From Chthoniobacter flavus Ellin428 (GTDB lineage: Bacteria > Verrucomicrobiota > Verrucomicrobiia > Chthoniobacterales > Chthoniobacteraceae): a stretch of DNA of 64,000 bases. The translations under genes and the position numbers were made by a program. The notes under the pieces are model-generated. The model was given only the letters and a program-made list of their open reading frames with translations. It was not told the origin of the DNA and did no database searches. The stretch covers positions 248,001-312,000 of the forward strand of contig NZ_ABVL01000001.1 in the NCBI RefSeq assembly GCF_000173075.1, read 5' to 3'. Shown here piece by piece: positions 8,901-16,503 of this stretch (positions are counted from its first letter, which is position 1; every line of letters starts with the position of its first letter).

Positions 8901-10449
8901 GGGCGAAGTGGTGGTGCGGGCGAATTGCCAGGAGAATGCCGAGACGCACACTACCATCCGCTTTTCGGTGACGGATACGGGTATCGGCATCAGCTCCGAA
9001 GCGCAGGAGCGGCTCTTCCAGCCGTTTGTGCAGGCGGACGGCTCGACCACGCGCCGTTTCGGTGGCACCGGCTTGGGGCTCGCGATTTGCAAGCAACTGG
9101 TCGCCCGCATGGGCGGCGAAATCGGCGTGACGAGCGAAGCCGGCAAGGGGTCGACGTTCTGGTTCACTGCCCGTTTCGAGAAGCAGGCCGGTGGCGGCAT
9201 GGCGGCGCCGCGTCCGGCGAAATTGAAAGACGTGCGGGTGATCACCGTCGACGACAACGACACCAACCGCGCGATCCTGCATCATCTTCTCAGCAACTGG
9301 GGCATGCGCGAACAGCAAGCGGCCAGCGGCAAACAAGCACTCTCGATTCTCCAGGCCGAAGCGGGCCGGGGCCGGATGTTCGACCTGGCGATCCTCGACA
9401 TGCAGATGCCGGAGATGGACGGCCTGGAACTGGCGCGGGCGATGAAGAAAGACCCACGCTTTGCCTCGGCCCGCATCGTGATGCTCACCTCGGTCGATCG
9501 TCAGGAGGATCCCGAAGCGCTGCGTGAGACCGGCGTCGATGCGTATCTCACCAAGCCGGTGAAGCAGTCGCAGCTTTACGATTGCTTGAGCCTGGTGATG
9601 TCGCAGGACGTGGAGACGCGCGAGATCAAGTCGGGCCTCGTCGCGCTGAGCGAGCAACCGGCGTCGCTGCCTTCCGAGCCGATCGAGAAACTGCGCATCC
9701 TCATCGCCGAGGACAACCCGGTGAACCAGAAAGTCGCGCTCTACCAGTTGCAAAAACTGGGCTACATGGCCGACGTGGTGGAGAACGGCCGCCGCGCGCT
9801 GGATGCGCTGGCGCGCTCGCGCTACGACATCGTTTTCATGGATTGCCAGATGCCCGAGCTCGACGGCTACGAGGCCACGCGGGATCTGCGAGCGATCGAA
9901 GGCGACGTCCGGCACACGTGGGTCATCGCCATGACCGCCAACTCGCTGGAAGGCGACCGGGAGAAGTGCTTGAATGCGGGCATGGACGACTATGTCAGCA
10001 AGCCGGTGAAGCCGGAGGTGCTGCATGCCGCCATCCGGCGCTTCTCCGGCCTGCGAAGCACGGAGCAGGGGAGCCCGGAGGTCAATGTCGCGGGCATCAT
10101 CGACACCAAGACGATTGCCGGATTCCGCGAACTGGAGATCGAGGGCGAAGAAAGCATCCTCGGCAAACTGATCGACGTTTTCATCGAGAATACGCCGCGG
10201 GTGATCAAGGAAGCGCGCACCGCGCTGGCCACGAAGATGTGTCCGCAACTCGAGCGCGCGGCCCACACCCTAAAGGGGAGTTGCAGCAATTTCGGCGCGG
10301 AGCGGATGCGCGCGGCATGCGAACGGCTGGAGATGACTTCGCGGGAGGGTAATCTCGACAACGCCGCCAGAATGCTAAAGGAAATCGAAAACGAATTTGA
10401 GCTCGTGAGGCTCGCGTTGGAACATGAAAAAACTGCCTGTGCCGTATGA
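5924..10449 (+). CDS. Membrane hybrid sensor histidine kinase (CHASE3-PAS5-HisKA-HATPase-REC-REC-HPt), frameshifted at 6700-6703
   Basis: Read as one gene of about 1508 residues after restoring one base. The N-terminal part (5924-6706) has a membrane helix (FAGFGFALFVSIVVSLATYL), a CHASE3-like periplasmic domain and a second helix (LFTVLLGSIATVGGLGLVYW), then half of a PAS domain. A stop at 6704-6706 follows a run of four G; five G would join it in frame to VKDFESVRDSEWL. Then come four further PAS domains, HisKA (phospho-acceptor in NMSHEIRTPMNG, about residue 868), HATPase (TNLIGNAVKFTDKG), REC1 (LAILDMQMPEMDG), REC2 (IVFMDCQMPELDG) and a C-terminal HPt (HTLKGSCSNFG). So it is a complete phosphorelay, BarA/ArcB-like in design. 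Its stop overlaps the next response regulator (ATGA), a likely partner. The shift may be a sequencing error. Confidence 0.88.
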
Positions 10450-11018
10450 AAATTTTAATCGCTGAAGATGATCCCGTGTCAGTGAAAATTCTGCAGTTCA
10501 CCCTGCAGCACTATGGGCATGAGGTCGTGACCGCCGCCAACGGGACGGAAGCTTGGGAAGCTTTCGACCACGAGCCGGTGCGCGTCATCGTCAGCGACTG
10601 GATGATGCCTGGCATGGATGGCCTGCAGCTCTGCCAGAAAGTGCGCCAGCGAGTCCGGACGGACTACACCTATTTCATCCTGCTCACGGCGATCAATACG
10701 GGGCGCGACAACCTGCGCAAGGCGATGGACGCGGGCATCGACGATTTCCTCGCCAAGCCGCTCGATCGCGAAGCGATCATGATGCGGCTACGCGTGGCCG
10801 AGCGTATCCTCGAATACACCACGCAGATTCGGCAGCTCAAGGAGCTGATCCCCATCTGCATGTATTGCAAGCGGGTGCGCGACGACACCAACTACTGGGA
10901 CCAGGTCGAGACCTACATCCACACCCACACTGGCAGTCAGTTCAGCCACGGCATTTGCCCGGAATGCTTCGACAAGCAGATGGGACGCGCGGGGTTGAAT
11001 GTGACGCCGATGCCGTAG
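10446..11018 (+). CDS. Response regulator with C-terminal Cys-rich (CxxC...CPEC) module
   Basis: 190 residues, overlapping the hybrid kinase by 4 bp. Residues 1-120 form a receiver domain: acidic pocket EDD near the start, phospho-acceptor in SDWMMPGMDG, and the lysine in AKPLDRE. There is no DNA-binding output. After a short helix comes ELIPICMYCKRVRDD, YWDQVETYI and FSHGICPECFD. This four-cysteine motif is known from the C-termini of many sensor-kinase-associated proteins and is probably a metal or redox site; that is inference. It is likely the terminal acceptor or a modulator of the phosphorelay upstream. Confidence 0.9.
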   Translation: MKILIAEDDPVSVKILQFTLQHYGHEVVTAANGTEAWEAFDHEPVRVIVSDWMMPGMDGLQLCQKVRQRVRTDYTYFILLTAINTGRDNLRKAMDAGIDDFLAKPLDREAIMMRLRVAERILEYTTQIRQLKELIPICMYCKRVRDDTNYWDQVETYIHTHTGSQFSHGICPECFDKQMGRAGLNVTPMP

Positions 11019-11026
11019 TGGGCGGT

Positions 11027-11103
11027 GATCAGTAATCAGTAATCAGTAATCAGTAATCAGTAATCAGTAATCAGTGTGCTGAGTCACTGAATACTGAATA
11101 CTG
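11027..11103. repeat. Heptamer (AGTAATC) slipped-repeat hairpin
   Basis: About seven near-perfect copies of a 7 bp unit (agtaatc) fill 11027-11075, nine bases after the response-regulator stop. They are followed by an inverted arm with cactgaatactgaatactga (11084-11103). Each repeat unit pairs with one A-A mismatch, so the arms evolved unit by unit. It sits between convergent genes. Confidence 0.75.
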
Positions 11104-11114
11104 ACGCTCCATCC

Positions 11115-12938
11115 TCAGCTATGGATAATCAGCTGGATATCCTCCGGCAATCCACGGGCGACCTCCTCGACGACGTTGCCCTTGAGCAGGCGTGACATCG
11201 AGAGGCGGTGCGAGGCGCCGAGCATGAGGAAATCCACCCCGAGCGTCGCGGCCAGATCGAGGATGGTGCCAGCGGGATTCGTGCTCACCGCGTAGACGGG
11301 CAATACATCCACGCCCACTTCCTGCCCGAGCTTGAGCATGAGGGACATGATGGCCGAGGCCTGCGGGTCATCCTGCCACCGCGCGCGTCCTCCTCCCCCG
11401 CGGCCGCCTTCCGGCAAATGCACCGCGAGTTCCTTCACGTAGAGCACGCAGAGCGTAGCCTTGCGCAGACGCGCTTCATCGAGGGCAAAACGCAGCACCG
11501 GGGTAATGCCCCGAGCGGAGACCATGATGCGCTGGCCTTCGGTGACGGTCGGCCGCAACCGGTCGATCGCCTCCGGAGCGACGATTTGCGCGACTTCATG
11601 GGTGACGGTGATGGTAGTGAGCCCCGAGCGCTTCTGTGCGTAGACGCGCAAGGACAGGCCGATGCCGAGCACGCAGACGACGAAAAAGAGCGCCTCATGC
11701 TTTTCGTGAGCCAGGGTGAGCTCGACCGCGGAGAGCACGGCAAACGTGCAGCCGAAAAGCACTCGCTCCCATTTGGCCAGGTCGAGATTCTTGTTGAAGG
11801 TGCAGGAGCCCAGGTTGACGGAGATGGCACCGACGACGCCAATGGCATACAGCCCGGCCAGGACTTCGAAGTCGTGAGCCAGCGAGAGCACGACGCACGG
11901 CAGCGCCACGGACAAGATGAGCGGGATGATCGGCACGCCATGGCGGTTCAACTTGGTGAATTGCCGCGGCATTTCCCCGTCGCGGGCCATCATGTAAAAC
12001 ACACCGATCATGGCGATGATCGCGGTATTGGCCGCGCTGATGAGCAGCAGGAAAAAGAGGATGCCCGTCGCCCAGCCGAGGGCATGTCCGAACCAGGGCG
12101 CGACCGTCAGGGAACCGAAATACTCGCCGACAAAGCGCAGCATGTCCGGCTTGTGGGCCTCGAGCCGGGCGATTTCCGAACGCGGAATGGAAAGCATGGC
12201 CCAGCCCAGCAGCGCGGTGCCGAAGACGACTTCCACGGCCACGCTCCAGATCGCTTTGGAGGCTTCCCGTCCTACCTTGGGATGCTCCGGCGTGGACCCC
12301 GGATCGAGCTTCAAGACGCCGGTCATATTGGCGATGGCCTCGACGCCGCTCAGCGCGAGGATCGTCCCGGTGAATTGCTTCCAGAGTTGCCACGAACTCT
12401 CATGCGGCGGCGTGAGGTGCGCGGTCGTGAGATGCGGGAGGCTCACTGCGATAAGCACGACGACGATCACCACGACGGGCACGCTGAGCAGCACGGCGAG
12501 ACCGCCACTGTGCTTGGGCCCGAAAGAGTTCAGCCAGCCCATGATGAGCAATGCCCCGATGGTCGAGAGCACGATGTGATGGTGTAAGAAAGGCAGGTTG
12601 AAATAATCGAGTCCGGAGTAACCACTCAGCGCGGCCGTGACCGTGAGATCCGCGATGAGCAGCAGGGCGCCGACCACGGCCAGCAGGCGGCCTTGGGCGC
12701 GCGCGGCCGAATACACGCCGCCGCCATCCGGAAAATGCCGGCAGATGACGAGGTAGTTGATCCCGACGAGCCCGGTGAGGAGACAGACGGCGAGAATGAT
12801 CGGCAGCGAGGAATACGCCGCCACGCCGAAAGCCAGGCCGATGACATACGCCTTGCTCGTGCCCCAATCGCCATAAAGAAGCGCGGCTGCGCGTTTCCAG
12901 TCTACGTTGCGGGGACGATTGGCGTCGGCGGTAATCAA
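11115..12938 (-). CDS. APC superfamily permease, KimA-like with C-terminal USP-like domain (downstream paralogue)
   Basis: 607 residues. The start is TTG at 12938, aligned with the ATG of the upstream paralogue (RPRNVDWKRAAALLYGDWGTSKAYV). About 12 membrane helices carry APC hallmarks: PDGGGVY after helix 2, LLLIADLTVTAALSGYSG, LALSGVEAIANMTGV, and the SAANTAIIAMIGVFYMMARDGEMP loop. The C-terminal 150 residues are cytosolic and resemble a universal-stress-protein fold (RIMVSARGITPVLRFALDEA ... GVDFLMLGASHR). Length and layout match KimA (YdaO), a potassium importer controlled by cyclic di-AMP. Only 75 bp separate it from the upstream paralogue, so both genes should share the riboswitch leader at 14985-15115. 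Amino-acid transport remains an alternative. Confidence 0.85.
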   Translation of the reverse strand: MITADANRPRNVDWKRAAALLYGDWGTSKAYVIGLAFGVAAYSSLPIILAVCLLTGLVGINYLVICRHFPDGGGVYSAARAQGRLLAVVGALLLIADLTVTAALSGYSGLDYFNLPFLHHHIVLSTIGALLIMGWLNSFGPKHSGGLAVLLSVPVVVIVVVLIAVSLPHLTTAHLTPPHESSWQLWKQFTGTILALSGVEAIANMTGVLKLDPGSTPEHPKVGREASKAIWSVAVEVVFGTALLGWAMLSIPRSEIARLEAHKPDMLRFVGEYFGSLTVAPWFGHALGWATGILFFLLLISAANTAIIAMIGVFYMMARDGEMPRQFTKLNRHGVPIIPLILSVALPCVVLSLAHDFEVLAGLYAIGVVGAISVNLGSCTFNKNLDLAKWERVLFGCTFAVLSAVELTLAHEKHEALFFVVCVLGIGLSLRVYAQKRSGLTTITVTHEVAQIVAPEAIDRLRPTVTEGQRIMVSARGITPVLRFALDEARLRKATLCVLYVKELAVHLPEGGRGGGGRARWQDDPQASAIMSLMLKLGQEVGVDVLPVYAVSTNPAGTILDLAATLGVDFLMLGASHRLSMSRLLKGNVVEEVARGLPEDIQLIIHS

Positions 12939-13013
12939 GGCGATATCTGGAAAAGGTGGGTGGCCTATTTGCCGGGCGCGGAGAGGAACGTCAATCGTGT
13001 TCCCGCGCCCCTT

Positions 13014-14882
13014 CTAGGAATAGACCAACAGAGGAATCTCCTCTGGCAACAGTTGTGAAACCTGCCGAATCAAGTTGCCACGCAGTGCGCTGATGAGCCC
13101 GGACCGTTTCGCCCCACCTAGAATGACCCGCGAAGCGCCGACCGTCGCGGCGATATCGACAATGGTATCCGCCGGCGAATCACTCACCGCGTAGCACGGC
13201 AGGATGGTGTGCCCATCGGCCAGTTCGCTGGCTTCGGAGAAGATTTGCAGCGCTTCGGGGTCGTCCTGCCATTTGCGCTTGCGGTCGCGTTCGGTCAGCG
13301 CCGGTTGCTGGCGGACGAAAAGGAGATAGAGCGGGCGCTTCGTTTCCCGCGCTTCCTCGATGGCGAATTTCATGGTGCGGCCGATGCCCCGAATCGCGCA
13401 CAGCAGAGGTGCCCCGGGGGCGGTATTGATATCGTGCTGGAATTTCGGAATCGCGATCGCCTTCTCCGGGCTCGTGACCGCGCCTGAAGCGGTGGCCGCG
13501 GCCTTCTCCTTGCGCTGCAAATGCTCGGAGGCCAGGCCGCGCATGATCAACCCGATGAGCAGGACCGACCCTGCGAAATAGCGCGCGTCGGGCTTTTCGA
13601 CGAAGAGCGAAATCTCGATGGCGAGCATGATGAGGAACGTGCAAAACATCAGGACGCGTTCCCAGCGCACCAGATCCAGCTTTTTGTCGGTGGAACTCGC
13701 GCCGAGGTTGGTGGCGATGGCGCCGACCACGCCGACAGCGTACAGATTCGCCAGGCCGGCCATATCGCTCACGACTGCCACGAGGATGGCGGGAATGACG
13801 GTGGCCACGATGAGGCCCGCATTCGGCACGCCGTAGTTGTTCAGTTTGCTGAAGAGACCGGGCAGCTCCTTGTCCCGTGCCATGAGGAAGGAAATGGCGA
13901 TCAGGTCCACGATCGCGGTATTGACCGCGGAAAGCAGGAGCACGGCGAAGACGATGCTGACGACAGCACCGGCAATGGCTCCAGCGGTAGCGCCCCACGA
14001 CCCCGTCACGAAAGTCTGGGCCATGTAGTTGAGCATGTAGTCGCGCACCCCGTGTGCATCCGGCGCGTTGACATCGGGGTCCTGGCCAGGAACCGGGATG
14101 ACCTGCAGACCGTGCAAGGCCTGCATGCCAAACCCGAGCAGAGCGGTGAAGACGCACACCTCGATCATGACGACGACCAGCGCCTTGGTAGAAGTTTTGG
14201 AAACACACGGTTTGCTCGGATCACAGCCGGGGTTGAGCGGCATCACGCCGGTGGCATTGGCGATGGCCTCTACGCCTGAGAGCGCGAGCACGATGCCGAC
14301 GAAGTGGCTCCAATTGGCGCCGAAACCACCTTCGAGTGGCTTGATATGGTGGATCGCAGCGCCGAACGTGCGGCAGACAGAAAAAGCCGAGCAAAGCCAC
14401 GACCCACGGCGGTGGGCACCGGAAACGAGAAAGGCCAGGTTGCCCGTGTGCTTCGGCCCGAGGTAATTCAGGACACCGATCACGACAATGGCCCCCGCGG
14501 CGCAGTAACCAAGAAGCGCGGCCGGAATGGGAATGACCCGCTGAAGGTATTGGAACGCCGACAGCGCGCTGATCGCCGCGGTGACGATGTAATCCGCGAT
14601 GAGGAGAAACGCGCCGACGATGGAAATGATCTCCGAGCGATGCCGCACGCTGGCATACACGCCGCCGCCATCCGGGTAGTGCTTGCAGATGGTCATGTAA
14701 TTGACCCCGACCAGCGCCGTGAGGACGCACATGGCGGCGATGAGCCAGAACGAGCTGTATCCAGCGACGGCAAAGGCGAGGCCCACGACGTATGCCTTGC
14801 TCGTCCCCCAGTCACCATAAAGGATGGCCGCCGCGCTCTTCCAGTCGACGTTGCGCGGCCGTTTCGTATCACTTGCGATCAT
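13014..14882 (-). CDS. APC superfamily permease, KimA-like with C-terminal USP-like domain (upstream paralogue, riboswitch-controlled)
   Basis: About 622 residues. The ATG at 14882 is chosen because its N-terminus (MIASDTKRPRNVDW) aligns with the paralogue; an upstream extension to 14972 would run through the leader RNA. APC motifs: YPDGGGVYAS, FLLIADYIVTAAISALSA, LALSGVEAIANATGV, SAVNTAIVDLIAISFLMARDKELP. The C-terminal USP-like domain (TMKFAIEEARETKRPLYLLF, ASRVILGGAKRSG) is retained. Near 14370-14445 the translation loses its hydrophobic helix (VSGAHRRGSWLCSAFSVC). Removing one base each from a CC, a GGG and a TT run restores a normal helix, so this stretch probably holds three sequence errors. 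The riboswitch 5' of it makes K+ uptake the best-supported role. Confidence 0.85.
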   Translation of the reverse strand: MIASDTKRPRNVDWKSAAAILYGDWGTSKAYVVGLAFAVAGYSSFWLIAAMCVLTALVGVNYMTICKHYPDGGGVYASVRHRSEIISIVGAFLLIADYIVTAAISALSAFQYLQRVIPIPAALLGYCAAGAIVVIGVLNYLGPKHTGNLAFLVSGAHRRGSWLCSAFSVCRTFGAAIHHIKPLEGGFGANWSHFVGIVLALSGVEAIANATGVMPLNPGCDPSKPCVSKTSTKALVVVMIEVCVFTALLGFGMQALHGLQVIPVPGQDPDVNAPDAHGVRDYMLNYMAQTFVTGSWGATAGAIAGAVVSIVFAVLLLSAVNTAIVDLIAISFLMARDKELPGLFSKLNNYGVPNAGLIVATVIPAILVAVVSDMAGLANLYAVGVVGAIATNLGASSTDKKLDLVRWERVLMFCTFLIMLAIEISLFVEKPDARYFAGSVLLIGLIMRGLASEHLQRKEKAAATASGAVTSPEKAIAIPKFQHDINTAPGAPLLCAIRGIGRTMKFAIEEARETKRPLYLLFVRQQPALTERDRKRKWQDDPEALQIFSEASELADGHTILPCYAVSDSPADTIVDIAATVGASRVILGGAKRSGLISALRGNLIRQVSQLLPEEIPLLVYS

Positions 14883-14896
14883 GAATGTGTTGCTAC

Positions 14897-14969
14897 CGCC
14901 GTGCTGCGGAACACGGCGTTCGAGTTTCCCTGTCGAGTGCAGCGCGCATCGCCCCTTGCGAAGCGATGC
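14897..14969 (-). promoter_or_regulatory. Two hairpins between riboswitch aptamer and start codon (possible expression platform)
   Basis: On the minus strand gcatcgc (14969-14963) can pair with gcgatgc (14952-14946), and cgccgtg (14918-14912) with cacggcg (14903-14897). The second hairpin ends about 14 bases before the ATG and could mask the translation start. Neither has a U-tract, which argues for translational or Rho-dependent control rather than an intrinsic terminator. The assignment is inferred from position. Confidence 0.45.
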
Positions 14970-14984
14970 CATCCCTGCCTTGGT

Positions 14985-15115
14985 GTGACGCTGCCGAGGT
15001 TAGCTGTCGGGCTGGAATCACCAAGTGTTCCCGGCGCCGCAGCGCCGTTTGCCCCGTGCCCTTGCGGGCGGGTGGGTCCCCCGGTGGCCTGCACAGCAGG
15101 CCATTGAGCGAAGTA
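14985..15115 (-). ncRNA. ydaO-class cyclic di-AMP riboswitch
   Basis: Read on the minus strand, the leader contains the conserved blocks of the ydaO-yuaA aptamer in order: cgctcaatggcc, ccgggggaccca, ggggcaaac, gcgccgggaacac, then cccgacagctaacctcgg with cagcg closing on cgct (15110-15107 pairing with 14992-14989). B. subtilis ydaO has the equivalent GGGGGAGCCA, GGGGUGAAU and GUCAGCUAACCUCG. The class binds cyclic di-AMP and normally shuts down potassium transporters or cell-wall genes. It ends about 105 bases before the ATG of the upstream KimA-like permease and is preceded by a plausible promoter. Confidence 0.9.
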
Positions 15116-15609
15116 AAGATCCACGCCCTTTGTGTAATGGATGCCATTACAAGTCAACGCTGGATGTTGCCCTTCCCCGCAGACCTCGCGGCCTGTTACC
15201 GCGCTACGCGATTCGTGGGTATCATGGGCGCGGCCGCTATCGCCTTGGTGGCATTCTGTCAAGGTGTTGGCCGATCAGATCGGCGGTCGCACCCGTACTC
15301 GGAAATTACGGAGCCATCTTCACCAAAAGCTTCTCTGCGAAGTCGTGGTTCCGCGCAAAGTGGCTCGGTTCTCGCTTTTGCTACCACGTATCCTATTTCC
15401 ACGAACCGAATGCCTTATCTGAGAATCCTTTGTTGCCTCCCCGTCGTGGCTGGGCTCGGTCAGGTCTTCGTCGAGGTCCAGCGATTCTTCATTTGCGGCC
15501 ACGAATTTCTCGTCGCCGCGGGAAAGGTCGAACTCTGCTACCGGCCGAATTTCTGCCTGCTGATGAGCTCAGATCGGATCGCTCGTGCGATAACCGTATT
15601 CAACCGCCT
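15116..15609. other. Intergenic region upstream of the acetyltransferase; no convincing gene
   Basis: Apart from the promoter candidate at its left edge, this stretch between the divergent permease operon and the GNAT gene holds only weak frames. The best is 15410-15613 (+, 67 codons, cysteine-rich, MPYLRILCCLPVVAGLGQVF...). Its TGA overlaps the GTG start of the GNAT gene (GTGA), the pattern of coupled genes, but its composition looks non-coding. I do not call it a gene. Confidence 0.5.
15129..15157 (-). promoter_or_regulatory. Candidate sigma-70 promoter of the riboswitch/KimA-like operon
   Basis: On the minus strand TTGACT (15157-15152) is followed by TACACA (15136-15131, 15-base spacing) or CACAAA (15134-15129, 17-base spacing). 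Transcription would begin near 15124, just upstream of the aptamer. The -35 is good and the -10 is weak. Confidence 0.4.
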
Positions 15610-16104
15610 GTGAACGATCACGCTCCTGAAACGACAGAAATCCTGGCTTTTCCCCGCCGCGCATCGGTCGAAGACCTGCCGGACGTGGCAAAGATTTATC
15701 GCCTCGCCTTTTTCACCGCCATGCCGCAGATGCCCGTCCTGCATTCGCCGGCGGAGGACCTGAATTATTTTCTCACCGGAGTCTATGTGAGCTCGGAATT
15801 GTGGGTGCTCGAGGCGCCCGGCGGCGTGAGCGTGGGTTTCATCGCCTTCCGTCCCGGCTGGGTCGATCACCTTTATGTGGTGCCGAAGTATCAACGTCAT
15901 GGTCTCGGCAGCAGCCTGCTCTCGGTGGCCATGGCTTCCTCAGCCACTCTGCGCGCCAGGACATTTCGGTGCAACTGGGGCGGCCGCCATTTCTTCGAGA
16001 AATACGGCTTCCGTATGGAAGGCGAGACCGATGGCCGGGGCAACGAGGAGAAGCAGCCGGATGTGCTGTATGTGTGGGAGCGAAATGCGGGGGCGAAGCA
16101 GTAG
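15610..16104 (+). CDS. GNAT family N-acetyltransferase
   Basis: 164 residues from a GTG at 15610 (VNDHAPETTEILAF). The frame stays open further upstream to 15025, but that part is arginine-rich and unlike coding sequence. The C-terminal two thirds hold the GNAT signature: VDHLYVVPKYQRHGLGSSLL (acetyl-CoA loop), then GGRHFFEKYGFRMEGETDGR and a final YVWER. Substrate unknown. The protein may be the last gene before the second large hairpin element. Start choice is moderate; family assignment is good. Confidence 0.75.
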   Translation: MNDHAPETTEILAFPRRASVEDLPDVAKIYRLAFFTAMPQMPVLHSPAEDLNYFLTGVYVSSELWVLEAPGGVSVGFIAFRPGWVDHLYVVPKYQRHGLGSSLLSVAMASSATLRARTFRCNWGGRHFFEKYGFRMEGETDGRGNEEKQPDVLYVWERNAGAKQ

Positions 16105-16236
16105 CATCGTGTGATGCTCCGAGCGCTCGCGCATTACCTGCAGCGTGGTGGAACGCTCGCGTTTTGGTGCGGCGGAGAGCGCTAGGCATTGCCGACGTTT
16201 TTCAATATCTTGCCCACGAGACCGCTCTCTCCCGGA

Positions 16237-16422
16237 TGTCATTCTGAGCGGAGTGACCCGAAGGCGACATGGCGGGGCACGCAGTCGAAAGCCGAGTCTG
16301 CGAGACGCCTACGGGACTGCGGGGCAAACCCGTCGAATAACCAGCGAGCATCGCTCGTAAATCGGCGGGGTTCTTCGACTGCGTTCCAGTCGTTACACTC
16401 CCTCCACTCCGCTCAGAATGAC
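16237..16422. repeat. Large inverted-repeat (hairpin) element, copy 2
   Basis: Perfect 18-bp inverted ends: gtcattctgagcggagtg (16238-16255) and cactccgctcagaatgac (16405-16422). The interior carries cgcagtcgaaagccgag and gagacgcctacgggactgc as in the copy at 2561-2828. It lies in the 399 bp gap between the convergent GNAT and RsmA-Nudix genes; the rest of that gap shows nothing else. Confidence 0.8.
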
Positions 16423-16503
16423 CGCGGGGAGGGAGCGTCTTTCCCAGTTCCGAAGACCGGTTCCCAAAGCGCTCGCAACGCGTTCCTTTTGAATTCGGGA
16501 ACG

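Noticed and set aside
11027..11075. Seven short direct repeats as a possible CRISPR
   Set aside because: The units are 7 bp and contiguous with no spacers; they form one arm of a hairpin.
14885..15613. 242-codon plus-strand frame covering the riboswitch region, ending with a GTGA overlap to the GNAT gene
   Set aside because: The first third is antisense to a strongly conserved riboswitch and the composition is Cys/Arg/Ser-rich; the overlap alone does not support a gene.
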